A stretch of 64,000 nucleotides of DNA from Orobanche coerulescens (lineage: Eukaryota; Streptophyta; Magnoliopsida; Lamiales; Orobanchaceae): contig CM065809.1 in the NCBI GenBank assembly GCA_033398695.1, forward strand, positions 84,363,644 to 84,427,643. The letters run 5' to 3'. Below the pieces are notes generated by a model. It ran no database searches and was not told where the DNA came from. It saw only the letters and a program-made list of their open reading frames with translations. A program made the translations under genes and the position numbers. Shown one piece after another: positions 46,662 to 56,564 of this stretch; within the stretch, counting starts at the first letter, position 1, and each line of letters starts with the position of its first letter.

Positions 46662-48336
46662 GGCTAAATGATTAAAATAGGACCTCAAGTTTACCAATTT
46701 TAGCACTTGAGAACCTAAATTTTTGAAGGTATCAAACTAGGACCTAATCTTTGATATGCTACACCACATTAGGACCTCCGTTAATTTTTGTCCGTTGAGT
46801 ACTAACGGATTACTTAGTTGGCAGTTAAAGACACGTGGCATATGTTTATTGGCTCGTAATATATGACGTAAAATAATAATAAAAATAAAAAATATATATA
46901 AAAGTTTGAAAGATATAAAAAATATAAAAAATCTCGAAAACTTAAGAGAAAAAAAATCAAAACTTCATTTTTTTTATTTTAAAAATCTGGAAAACTAAAA
47001 AAATCATAACTTGAGGTAATTTTTTCTAAATTCTAGAATATAATTAATATTTAAAAATTGGAATTTTTTATTCAAAATTCGAAAATAAAAAATTAAAAAA
47101 TTCTGGATCTTATTTATAAATTGTTTTAATAAAAATAATAAATAGAATATTATTTTTCATAAAATAAATAAAAAATCTTTATTATTATATTTTATTTATA
47201 AAACACCTGCTAGTAATTTTATTTTTTTAATTTTTTACTTTTCATAAAAAAACTACTTTATTTTTTAAAAAAATCTAAAAATCTAAAAAAAAAGCAAATT
47301 AAAGATTAATTACTTGAAGTCAATTTCACTGGAAAAGATAACCGATCAGATTTTTTATTTATTTTATGGAAAATAATATTTCAGTTTTTATTTTTAGTAA
47401 AATAGTTTATAAATAAGTTCCAGATTTTTTTTAATTTTTTATTTTCCAAGTTTAAATAAAAACTCGATTTTTTATTATTAATATTCCATAATTTAAAAAA
47501 AATCCCTGATGTTCCGATTTTTTTTATTTTTCCAGATTATTTCCAAATTTTTATTTTTTTAGATTTTTTAGACTTTTGTATTTTTTATTATTTTATTATT
47601 ATTTTACGTCATATATTGACCAGCCAATAAACATCTACCACATGTCATTTAACTGCCAAATAAGCATTCCATTAGGACTTAACGGACAAAAATTAACAGA
47701 GGTCCTAACTTGGTCTAACGGCTCAAAGAGTAGGTCCCAGTTTGATACCTTCGAAAATTAAGGTCTTCAAATGCTAAAATTAGTAAACTTGAGTTCCTAT
47801 TTTAGTCATTTTGCCTTTCAAAATATACAATATCCTTTACTTGAAGTCAATTTCACTGGAGAAGATAACCGATCAGATTGTTTTATCTATTTTATGGAAA
47901 ATAATATTTTTTTTATTTTTATTAAAATAGTTTATAAATAAGTTCCATATTTTTTTTTTAATTTTTTATGTTTGAATTTTAAATAAAAACTCGATTTTTT
48001 AATATTAATATTCCAGAATTTAAACAAAATTCCCTGAAGTTCCATTTTTTGTTTTATTTTTTCTAGATTATTTCCAAATTTTTAGATTTTTTAGATTTTT
48101 TAGACTTTTGTATTTTTTTATTATTTTACGTCATATATTGACCAGCCAATAAACATCTGCCATGTATCATTTAAATGCCAAATAAGCACTCTGTTAGGAT
48201 TTAACGGACAAAAATTAACGGAGGTCCTAACTTGGTCTAACGGCTCAAAGAGTAGGTCCCAGTTGGTACCTTCGAAAATTTAGGTCTTCAAGTGCTAAGA
48301 TTGATAAACTTGAGGTCCTATTTTAGTCATTTTGCC
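46662..48336. mobile_element. Non-coding Mutator-like element with long inverted repeats and duplicated right end
   Basis: The left inverted repeat (46662 to about 46900, starting GGCTAAATGATTAAAATAGG) matches the reverse complement of about 47580-47815 over roughly 240 bp. Nine-base flanks TTTGAAAAT (46653-46661) and TTTCAAAAT (47816-47824) differ at one base, as expected for a Mutator-type 9-bp target duplication. A second copy of the right arm ends at 48336, followed again by TTTCAAAAT. The interior is very AT-rich and non-coding. Confidence 0.8.
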
Positions 48337-48362
48337 TTTCAAAATATACAATATTCTTTACT
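47312..48362. repeat. Tandem duplication (about 0.52 kb x 2) at the right end of the Mutator-like element
   Basis: ACTTGAAGTCAATTTCACTGG starts at 47312 and again at 47839, and both copies end in GCCTTTCAAAATATACAATA. Each unit holds part of the interior, the right inverted repeat, the 9-bp target site and some flank. Confidence 0.88.
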
Positions 48363-48371
48363 CGCATAAAG

Positions 48372-49665
48372 TCTCGAGTTACCCGAATTCGAACTCGAGT
48401 TACCCGAATAAGGAGAAGTTACCCGAATAATCACTTGAGTTACCCGAATTCAAACTCGAGTTACCCGAATTTAAACCCGAGTTACCCGAATAAGGAAACC
48501 TATTACTCGAAAAACTCAAATTACACGAATTGGCGAGTAACTCTATAAATCGATGTGCATCGCCTTCATCTTCCTTTTATTTCGACTGAACAAATCTGAG
48601 TTTCACGAGTAAAAAGAATACGAGTTTCACGAGTATCCGAGTAATACCAATTCAATCGAGTTACCTCTTTTTCGATGGCGAATTCGACTTCTCCGAATGT
48701 GAGGCGTTCCCTGAATGGCACCGCTGACACTTCCGGTCATTGCCGACGCCGAGTTCTCTTCCGCCACCGCCAGATCTGCCGAAAACTAGGTAAGATTTCA
48801 ATGTTTCGAAAAATCGTGTCACTCGATAGTTTCTGATTAGTTTGTGTTACTCGATATTCTGATTTACTCAAATATTGTGCAACTATGTTAGATATTACGA
48901 TTATGCAACTGTGTTACTCGATATTCTGATATTCCGATATTTCGATATTCCATTCCGATATTCCGATTTCAATGTTACCCCAAAAATCGAGTCACTCGAA
49001 TATTTCACTATGTTACTCGAATGTTTCATTGTGTTACTCGAATTTTTATGCAACTGTTCAGTGTTACCCGAATTATGGTATTTAGTGTTACTAGAATTAT
49101 AATATTACTCGAGTTTAGTATTATTCCAATATTATTTCAGTGTTACTCGAATTATGCAATTGTTCAGTATTCGGGTCACTCGAATATTTTGTTTAGTTAC
49201 TCGAATTATGCAACTGTTTAGTTAGTCGAAACTGTCCTTGAAACTCGAATTATACAACTTTAGTTACCCAAATGATGGCTCGAATCGGCTTTTCAGTGTG
49301 TCTCGATTGGATATTTATAGATATTTGTGACTTGAATTGTTTCTATTTTCTCGAATTATTCTGTTACTCGAATTTACTCCGTTTTGTTACTTTATTTTGT
49401 TTTTTCTGTTTGTATTACTCGAATATAATTTAAGATTACTCGAATTTGGATTCTCAATTAGGATTACTCAAATTTATTTATGATGACTAATAATGAAATA
49501 TGATGACACGAACTGAATTACAGTGATTCGAATTGAATCGGAATGTCTCAAATTTAATTAGAATAACTCGATGGAATAAAACCGAATAAATTTTACTGTT
49601 GTTCAAATTGCCCAAGTTACTTTTTCTGGTTACATATTACCCGAATACACCATCGGGAAGCTAAA
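48372..49665. repeat. Field of TTACCCGAAT / TTACTCGAAT motifs
   Basis: A block at 48372-48540 has about seven TTACCCGAAT units spaced roughly 20 bp apart. From 48800 to 49665 looser TTACTCGAAT units occur every 20-60 bp. Between them (48675-48789) lies a GC-richer stretch with an ATG (ATGGCGAATTCG) that runs open to a GTAAG, like a first exon. The motif field would then be promoter and intron sequence. Confidence 0.7.
48675..48789 (+). CDS. Possible first exon of the DUF1985-like gene fragment
   Basis: ATG at 48675 opens about 38 codons (MANSTSPNVRRSLNG and an Arg-rich end) and meets AG|GTAAG at 48788-48793, a good donor. Base composition differs from the motif field on both sides. I recognise no domain. 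It may belong with the DUF1985-like sequence at 49678 onward, with the motif field as intron; this is inference. Confidence 0.35.
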
Positions 49666-49677
49666 ATTAAGATATAA

Positions 49678-50180
49678 TTGAATTGTCATGTTGTTTGGAA
49701 GAGACCGAATATGCGGGATTCGAAATGCTCGATAAATGGGTATGTTAGATTAGGGATTATTAAGACTATCATTGCTGAGCTGCGGAGTGTGGGTGATGAC
49801 ACTATTAGAGAGTTTAGAGAGTTGTGTCTTGGATATTTTATCCGGGAGGAGTGGGAGGTTTATCTCTAATGCCGCATTGCATGCCTTGTTCTCGAACGAG
49901 GTGGTTAGAACGGATGCACAAGCAGATGAGTTTTGGTTTGGGATCGGTCATCACTTGATCCGATTTTCTAGATATGAGTATGCGTTAGTCACCGACTTGT
50001 GATTCGGTGATTCCGACTTTGATGTACACGGGGACGATGTTCCACCCGAGGGGAGCGTGTACGATCGGTATCCGTTGCTCGGTCATGGGGCAGATGTTCG
50101 ACTGTATTCGTGATCGATTTGCTATTGGATATTTTAGAGAGCAGCACAATGATGCACTAAAAGTCGCTAAGTTAAATAAA
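49678..50180 (+). pseudogene. DUF1985-like gene fragment (Ulp1-associated, transposon-borne type)
   Basis: Two overlapping frames give a DUF1985-like pattern: FRELCLGYFI, then ALHALFSNEV, then DEFWFGIGHHLIRFSRYEYALVTDL. A stop TGA follows DL where an Arg codon is likely, then FDVHGDD and PPEGSVYDRYPLL in the same frame. DUF1985 usually precedes an Ulp1-type protease in plant genes that are carried by CACTA or Mutator elements; no protease domain is present here. One frameshift near 49850 and the stop make it a pseudogene. The domain call is from memory of the family. Confidence 0.55.
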
Positions 50181-50199
50181 ACTTTCTAGATCAGTTGTT

Positions 50200-50312
50200 C
50201 AGAACCGATCTAGAATGTCTAGACTTTCTACATCGGCTGGATCTATATCGGTTAAGCAACCGATTTAGAAAATCTTTTTCACCCGATTTAAAAAGTGTTT
50301 TTTCTAGTAGTG
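50200..50312 (+). mobile_element. CACTA-type right terminus with subterminal repeats
   Basis: The sequence ends TTTTTTCTAGTAGTG at 50312, the complement of a CACTACTAGAAAA terminus. The 110 bp before it repeat ATCGGTT, ACCGAT and TCTAGA strings in both directions, as in CACTA subterminal regions. The left terminus was not found; the CACTACGCC end at 44056 does not match beyond CACTAC. Confidence 0.6.
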
Positions 50313-50763
50313 TAGATGCTGATCTGAAAAGACCTAAATTTCACATTATTCAACAAGAAATTTTAAATATAACACCCAGGAAATTAAGGAGAAATTTAAT
50401 TACTTTTCAAAAATTGGGAACTTTATTGAACAAAAAAAAATAAAAAAAAAATTCAAACCACTGTTGAGCCCCAAAACAGCCAAGTTGAAAAAAAGGGGAA
50501 TTATGGTACCGTCTATGGTACACTCTCATGTAGTGCATTCCCTGCCGAATGCACTACACGTGATCGTATACCCCTACACCAACAAACATGATCGTGACAC
50601 ATCAAAGGTATTATGGGGAATTTTTGATAGATTTTCAGACACCCTTATGGTTCTTTTTCTTACAGATGAAGTGATTATTTATGATATCTTTTTGATTAGT
50701 TAATTAAAATTAATTAATTATTGCAAGGCATGGCTTTGGAAACAATTTCTTACATATTACAAC
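50313..50763. other. Unassigned sequence with a strong short hairpin
   Basis: No gene is seen. At 50530-50557 GTAGTGCATTC and GAATGCACTAC form a perfect 11-bp stem around a 6-base loop. The rest is AT-rich. The last bases (ACAATTTC) are the target site of the following element. Confidence 0.5.
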
Positions 50764-50768
50764 AATTT

Positions 50769-51059
50769 CTGATGCAGGGAGAAGCGTGAACGAAACAAAA
50801 CAACCTTCTCAATCTCCGTTGATTCCCACTAGTATACCGACAAAGAGGAACATGAGAAAACTCTCTCACTAATTTTCTTAAATCATCAACAACCCCCTAA
50901 GAACGATTACAAAACTCCTATTTATAATAGATAACTAGGGGTTTAGGCGTATAAACCCTAAAGCCCGACCCACTAACAATTAATAAAACTTAAATAAAGT
51001 CCTATAATTATAAGATAGAAATAATAATAAATAATTAAATACAATATGTATCTCCATCA
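50769..51059 (-). repeat. LTR 1 (outer, 3') of the gag-only element
   Basis: 291 bp; on the minus strand TGATGGAGATAC to CTGCATCA. It has a TATA box CTATTATAAATAGG near 50917-50930. It differs from the inner LTRs by CATCA instead of CATTA at its end. Confidence 0.92.
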
Positions 51060-51844
51060 TTCTCTTCTTCTTCGAAAAGATTCGTCCTCGAATCTGCATG
51101 AATATTTATCTCCAGTAGTATGATAGAGACGATTACGCGTTTAACTCCCAGAAAAGCAAAATTACTTGACGTCTCACGTAACTTGACTTCAAAAATATCT
51201 GCAGTTCGTACTTGAGCCAAGGTCTTCAGATGGTAGGAGGGTCTTGAAGAAGTGCTCAAATAACTATCATTAAATATAAAAAAATAATAGTCATTTTGTG
51301 AGTCAAAACCTTCATCATCCTCGAGGTAGAACTCATCAAACATCATATCAAGACATGGAAAAAGAGCCTCGTCATCATATTTCGTATCAAAATTTTGGTA
51401 AGACTCGTCCTCAGACTCGGTGTCGTAAACAGGAAATATTGGATCACTTACGGGTAACTCTTCTTCTTCATCAAAGACCGGTGGCCCGTCATACTTAAAA
51501 TTTTCAAAATAATTCTCAGGCCCAAAGTGATCCAAAAGAATTCCAGTCCCATTATCATCACAATCTTCCAAAAATATTTTAAACTTATTTTCATCAGACT
51601 GTCCAAAATTTTTGCTCGGCCCAACACAATTATAATTAAAAGGCCCAAATGTTATAGCCTCTTCAGTCACACGCATAGGCACACTAAAATCAGTGAAGTT
51701 TACAAACTTTGCAGGAGCAACTTCTTCAAGAAAATAGAGCCCAAGTTGTTCTTTAATTGAGAAAGGCCCAAGTATTTCGTCATTAACAGTAGTTGGCCGA
51801 AGAGTACTTGAAATTAAATAAGGCCCAACGAGATTCTCACCCAA
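51035..51844 (-). CDS. Second ORF, unit 1, acidic protein of unknown role
   Basis: This is a 269-residue frame starting MGENLVGPYL. It has recurring GP-aromatic motifs (LGPFS, FGPFNYN, VGPSKNFG), then an acidic middle rich in Asp, Glu and Tyr (residues about 115-190). The end, SRTNLFEEE, overlaps the polypurine tract, and its last residues are encoded by the LTR. I do not recognise a domain. The FEEGEND-type tail resembles the end of gypsy pol in plants, so this may be a remnant of the post-integrase region fused behind gag. The frame is open in all three units. Confidence 0.6.
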   Translation of the reverse strand: MGENLVGPYLISSTLRPTTVNDEILGPFSIKEQLGLYFLEEVAPAKFVNFTDFSVPMRVTEEAITFGPFNYNCVGPSKNFGQSDENKFKIFLEDCDDNGTGILLDHFGPENYFENFKYDGPPVFDEEEELPVSDPIFPVYDTESEDESYQNFDTKYDDEALFPCLDMMFDEFYLEDDEGFDSQNDYYFFIFNDSYLSTSSRPSYHLKTLAQVRTADIFEVKLRETSSNFAFLGVKRVIVSIILLEINIHADSRTNLFEEEENDGDTYCI

Positions 51845-51932
51845 AGAAGAAGGTTGATGTGTTGGGCTAGGGCAGCAAAAGCATTTGCCGCTGCACGATC
51901 TTCTTTAACTGCCACACGATCTCCTTCACCCG

Positions 51933-52667
51933 CTACACGATTTTCTGCACCACGAGCGGCTGTATCATCCTCTTCAGCTCTGTCGGAGACAAAAAATTGC
52001 AACGTTGACAATCGTAGTCTTCATCGGCTAGTGGTGGAGCGGCGATCTGTGTTGCGGCGTTTGAAGTCCGGGGTGCGAAGTCAGCGCCGGAGAAGAAATG
52101 GGCGGCGGCGGAATTCCAATCAGTGGGCGTCTTTGTCACGCCGGACGGAGATACAGCATGAGACCGGCGGAGGTGGTATTGCTTCGCAATCGTCCTTGTA
52201 CCCTGTCTATCTTGAGATTTCTGAAATTTTGGGGTTGTGTAATTTTTGGGAATAAACTCACGGGTGAAATATTTTCTGAATTTGTGCCAATCTGTAATTT
52301 TGGGTTTACCTTGAAGGGATCTGGCGACTTTCAACTGACGCCAGCATGTGGAGGCGCAATCGCGGAGGCACTTCGCCACGAGCGAAACACGACGGGTGGT
52401 AGGGGCTGTTATGAAGTCGGCATGTTGTTCACAAGTGTGAAGCCATTCTAAGCACGCAGTTGGTTTACTGGTGCCGTGAAACTCACGTATGGGTACCTTA
52501 AATCTGGCGGTGGGTGGTGGATCACGGTGGCGGTGAGGTGGAAGGGAACCCCTGACCGCGGCGTGAATCGTTGTTTGTTGTGCACACAGGGACTGAACAG
52601 ATTAGGCGAGAATCGTGATATGATCTTTCAATTTCTGATTCTCCCGGGCATTACGATGGGGAGGCAT
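51933..52667 (-). pseudogene. gag of unit 1, early stop
   Basis: The region is the same as the intact gag of unit 2, but with TAA at codon 22 (52602-52604) in place of Gln. The remainder is open from an internal Met (52379). Other changes include Trp to Cys at the CWRQL site. Confidence 0.85.
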
Positions 52668-52686
52668 TGAAAGGAGCGTACCGTGA

Positions 52687-52699
52687 CTCTGGATACCAA
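52687..52699 (-). promoter_or_regulatory. Primer binding site of the gag-only element
   Basis: TTGGTATCCAGAG on the minus strand follows the LTR. It resembles the initiator-Met site with one extra C. Copies lie at 54619-54631 and 56551-56563. Confidence 0.7.
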
Positions 52700-52700
52700 C

Positions 52701-52991
52701 TAATGCAGGGAGAAGCGTGAACGAAATAAAACAATCTTCTCAATCTCCGTTGATTCCCACTAGAATACCGGTAAAGAGGAACATGAGAAAACTCTCTCAC
52801 TAATTTTCTTAAATCATCAACAACCCCCTAAGAACGATTACAAAACTCCTATTTATAATAGATAACTAGGGGTTTAGGCGTATAAACCCTAAAAGCCCGA
52901 CCCACTAACAATTAATAAAACTTAAATAAAGTCCTATAATTATAAGATAGAAATAATAATAAATAATTAAATACAATATGTATCTCCATCA
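52701..52991 (-). repeat. LTR 2 (inner) of the gag-only element
   Basis: It is nearly identical to LTRs 1, 3 and 4, and serves as 5' LTR for unit 1 and 3' LTR for unit 2. Confidence 0.92.
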
Positions 52992-53776
52992 TTCTCTCCC
53001 TCTTCAAAAAGATTCGTCCTCGAATCTGCATGAATATTTATCTCCAGTAGTATGATAGAGACGATTACGCATTTAACTCCCAGAAAAGCAAAATTACTTG
53101 ACGTCTCACGTAACTTGACTTCAAAAATATCTGCAGTTCGTACTTGAGCCAAGGTCTTCAGACGGTAGGAGGGTCTTGAAGAAGTGCTCAAATAACTATC
53201 ATTAATTATAAAAAAATAATAGCTATTTTGTGAGTCAAAACCTTCATCATCCTCGAGGTAGAACTCATAAAACATCATATCAAGACATGGAAAAAGAGCC
53301 TCGTCATCATATTTCGTATCAAAATTTTGGTAAGACTCGTCCTCAGACTCGGTGTCGTAAACAGGAAATATTGGATCACTTACGGGCAACTCTTCTTCTT
53401 CATCAAAGATCGGTGGCCCGTCATACTTAAAATTTTCAAAATAATTCTCAGGCCCAAAGTGATCCAAAAGAATTCCAGTCCCATTATCATCACAATCTTC
53501 CAAATATATTTTAAACTTATTTTCATCAGACTGCCCAAAATTTTTGCTCGGCCCAACACAATTATAATTAAAAGGCCCAAATGTTATAGCCTCTTCAGTC
53601 ACACGCATAGGCACACTAAAATCAGTGAAGTTGACAAACTTTGCAGGAGCAACCTCTTCAAGAAAATAGGGCCCAAGTTGTTCTTTAATTGAGAAAGGCC
53701 CAAGTATTTCGTCATTAACAGTAGTTGGCCGAAGAGTACTTGAAATTAAATAAGGCCCAACGAGATTCTCACCCAA
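52967..53776 (-). CDS. Second ORF, unit 2
   Basis: The 269 residues are the same length as in units 1 and 3, with scattered substitutions and no stop. See 51035-51844 for its description. Open frames of equal length in three copies suggest either recent duplication or retained function. Confidence 0.6.
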   Translation of the reverse strand: MGENLVGPYLISSTLRPTTVNDEILGPFSIKEQLGPYFLEEVAPAKFVNFTDFSVPMRVTEEAITFGPFNYNCVGPSKNFGQSDENKFKIYLEDCDDNGTGILLDHFGPENYFENFKYDGPPIFDEEEELPVSDPIFPVYDTESEDESYQNFDTKYDDEALFPCLDMMFYEFYLEDDEGFDSQNSYYFFIINDSYLSTSSRPSYRLKTLAQVRTADIFEVKLRETSSNFAFLGVKCVIVSIILLEINIHADSRTNLFEEGENDGDTYCI

Positions 53777-53864
53777 AGAAGAAGGTTGATGTGTTGGGCT
53801 AGGGCAGCAAAAGCATTTGCCGCTGCACGATCTTCTTTAACTGCCACACGATCTCCTTCACCCG

Positions 53865-54599
53865 CTACACGATTTTCTGCACCACGAGCGGCTGTATCAT
53901 CCTCTTCAGCTCTGTCAGAGACAAAAAATTGCAACGTTGACAATCGTAGTCTTCACCGGCTGGTGGTAGAGCGGCGATCTGTGTTGCGGCGTTTGAAGTC
54001 CGGGGTGGGAAGTCAGTGCTGGAGAAGAAATGGGCGGCGGCGGAATTCCAATCAGCGGGCGTCTTTGTCACGCCGGACGGAGATACAACATGAGACCGGC
54101 GGAGGTGGTATTGCTTCGCAATCGTCCTTGTACCCTGTCTATCTTGAGATTTCTGAAATTTTGGGGTTGTGTAATTTTTGGGAATAAACTCACGGGTGAA
54201 ATATTTTCTGAATTTGTGCCAATCTGTAATTTTGGGTTTACCTTGAAGGGATCTGGCGACTTTCAACTGACGCCACCATGTGGAGGCGCGATCGCGGAGG
54301 CACTTCGCCACGAGCGAAACACGACGGGTGGTAGGGGCTGTTATGAAGTCGGCATGTTGTTCACAAGTGTGAAGCCATTCTAAGCCCGCAGTTGGTTTAC
54401 TGGTGCCGTGAAACTCACGTATGGGTACCTTAAATCTGGCGGTGGGTGGTGGATCACGGTGGCGGTGAGGTGGAAGGGAACCCCTGACCGCTGCGTGAAT
54501 CGTTGTTTGTTGTGCACACAGGGACTGAACAGATTGGGCGAGAATCGTGATATGATCTTTCAATTTCTCATTCTCCCGGGCATTACGACGGGGAGGCAT
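53865..54599 (-). CDS. gag of unit 2, intact frame
   Basis: The 244-residue frame starts MPPRRNAREN, with a helical segment typical of plant gypsy gag. It contains FHGTSKPTAGLEWLHTCEQ, ASTWWRQLKVA and a KYFTREFIPKNY segment, the Retrotrans_gag core. It ends with LSLTELKRM near residue 228, the motif that usually leads into the zinc knuckle. The knuckle itself is missing, which places the deletion breakpoint of this non-autonomous element just there. It would build particles only together with proteins from a helper element. Confidence 0.85.
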   Translation of the reverse strand: MPPRRNARENEKLKDHITILAQSVQSLCAQQTTIHAAVRGSLPPHRHRDPPPTARFKVPIREFHGTSKPTAGLEWLHTCEQHADFITAPTTRRVSLVAKCLRDRASTWWRQLKVARSLQGKPKITDWHKFRKYFTREFIPKNYTTPKFQKSQDRQGTRTIAKQYHLRRSHVVSPSGVTKTPADWNSAAAHFFSSTDFPPRTSNAATQIAALPPAGEDYDCQRCNFLSLTELKRMIQPLVVQKIV

Positions 54600-54632
54600 T
54601 GAAAGGAGCGTACCGTGACTCTGGATACCAAC

Positions 54633-54923
54633 TAATGCAGGGAGAAGCGTGAACGAAATAAAACAATCTTCTCAATCTCTGTTGATTCCCACTAGAATAC
54701 CGGTAAAGAGGAACATGAGAAAACTCTCTCACTAATTTTCTTAAATCATCAACAACCCCCTAAGAACGATTACAAAACTCCTATTTATAATAGATAACTA
54801 GGGGTTTAGGCGTATAAACCCTAAAAGCTCGACCCACTAACAATTAATAAAACTTAAATAAAGTCCTATAATTATAAGATAGAAATAATAATAAATAATT
54901 AAATACAATATGTATCTCCATCA
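54633..54923 (-). repeat. LTR 3 (inner) of the gag-only element
   Basis: 291 bp, shared between units 2 and 3. Confidence 0.92.
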
Positions 54924-55708
54924 TTATCTCCCTCTTCGAAAAGATTCGTCCTCGAATCTGCATGAATATTTATCTCCAGTAGTATGATAGAGACAATTAC
55001 GCGTTTAACTCCCAGAAAAGCAAAATTACTTGACGTCTCACGTAACTTGAGTTCAAAAATATCTGCAGTTCGTACTTGAGCCAAGGTCTTCATACGGTAG
55101 GAGGGTCTTGAAGAAGTGCTCAAATAACTATCATTAATTATAAAAAAATAATAGTCATTTTGTGAGTCAAAACCTTCATCATCCTCGAGGTAGAACTCAT
55201 TAAACATCATATCAAGACATGGAAAAAGAGCCTCGTCATCATATTTCGTATCAAAATTTTGGTAAGACTCGTCCTCAGACTCAGTGTCGTAAACAGGAAA
55301 TATTGGATCACTTACGGGCAACTCTTCTTCTTCATCAAAGACCGGTGGCCCCTCATACTTAAAATTTTCAAAATAATTCTCAGGCCTAAAGTGATCCAAA
55401 AGAATTCCAGTCCCATTATCATCACAATCTTCCAAAAATATTTTAAACTTATTTTCATCAGACTGCCCAAAATTTTTGCTCGGCCCAACACAATTATAAT
55501 TAAAAGGCCCAAATGTTATAGCCTCTTCAGTCACACGCATAGGCACACTAAAATCAGTGAAGTTGACAAACTTTGCTGGAGCAACTTCTTCAAGAAAATA
55601 GGGCCCAAGTTGTTCTTTAATTGAGAAAGGCCCAAGTATTTCGTCATTAACAGTAGTTGGCCGAAGAGTACTTGAAATTAAATAAGGCCCAACGAGATTC
55701 TCACCCAA
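54899..55708 (-). CDS. Second ORF, unit 3
   Basis: This is the third open copy of the 269-residue frame. Differences from unit 2 are mostly single substitutions, for example in the LDHF(G/R)PEN and KY(D/E)GPP segments. Confidence 0.6.
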   Translation of the reverse strand: MGENLVGPYLISSTLRPTTVNDEILGPFSIKEQLGPYFLEEVAPAKFVNFTDFSVPMRVTEEAITFGPFNYNCVGPSKNFGQSDENKFKIFLEDCDDNGTGILLDHFRPENYFENFKYEGPPVFDEEEELPVSDPIFPVYDTESEDESYQNFDTKYDDEALFPCLDMMFNEFYLEDDEGFDSQNDYYFFIINDSYLSTSSRPSYRMKTLAQVRTADIFELKLRETSSNFAFLGVKRVIVSIILLEINIHADSRTNLFEEGDNDGDTYCI

Positions 55709-55796
55709 AGAAGAAGGTTAATGTGTTGGGCTAGGGCAACAAAAGCATTTGCCGCTGCACGATGTTCTTTAACTGCCACACGATCTCCTTCACCCG

Positions 55797-56531
55797 CTAC
55801 ACGATTTTCTGCACCACGAGCGGCTGTATCATCCTCTTCAGCTCTGTCGGAGACAAAAAATTGCAACGTTGACAATCGTAGTCTTCACTGGCTGGTGGTG
55901 GAGCGGCGATCTGTGTTGCGGCATTTGATGTCCGGGGTGGGAAGTCAGCGCTGGAGAAGAAATGGGCGGCGGCGGAATTCCAATCAGCAGGCGTCTTTGT
56001 CACGCCGGACGGAGATACAGCATGAGGCCGGCGGAGGTGGTATTGCTTCGCAATCGTCCTTGTACCCTGTCTATCTTGAGATTTCTGAAATTTTGGGGTT
56101 GTGTAATTTTTGGGAATAAACTCACGGGTGAAATATTTTTTGAATTTGTGCCAATCTATAATTTTGGGTTTACCTTGAAGGGATCTGGCGACTTTCAACT
56201 GACGCCACCATATGGAGGCGCGATCGCGGAGGCACTTCGCCACGAGCGAAACACGACGGGTGGTAGGGGCTGTTATGAAGTCGGCATGTTGTTCACAAGT
56301 GTGAAGCCATTCTAAGCACGCAGTTGGTTTACTGGTGCCGTGAAACTTACGTATGAGTACCTTAAATCTGGCGGTAGGTGGTGGATTACGGTGGCGGTGA
56401 GGTGGAAGGGAACCCCTGACCGCAGCGTGAATCGTTGTTTGTTGTGCACACATGGACTGAACAGATTGGGCGAGAATCGTGATCTGATCTTTCAATTTCT
56501 GATTCTCCCGGGCATTACGACGAGGAGGCAT
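55797..56531 (-). CDS. gag of unit 3, intact frame
   Basis: The 244 residues are colinear with unit 2, with a few substitutions such as ASIWWRQL. The start Met lies about 20 bp from the primer site, in the usual place. Confidence 0.85.
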   Translation of the reverse strand: MPPRRNARENQKLKDQITILAQSVQSMCAQQTTIHAAVRGSLPPHRHRNPPPTARFKVLIRKFHGTSKPTACLEWLHTCEQHADFITAPTTRRVSLVAKCLRDRASIWWRQLKVARSLQGKPKIIDWHKFKKYFTREFIPKNYTTPKFQKSQDRQGTRTIAKQYHLRRPHAVSPSGVTKTPADWNSAAAHFFSSADFPPRTSNAATQIAAPPPASEDYDCQRCNFLSPTELKRMIQPLVVQKIV

Positions 56532-56564
56532 TGAAAGGAGCGTACCGTGACTCTGGATACCAAC

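Noticed and set aside
44056..50312. One 6.3-kb CACTA element from CACTACGCC to CTAGTAGTG
   Set aside because: The termini agree only in CACTAC and the three-base flanks (TTA, TAG) differ.
51854..52255. Plus-strand frames of 117-133 residues present in three copies at 51854, 53786, 55721 and nearby
   Set aside because: They lie antisense to gag in each unit and repeat only because the units do.
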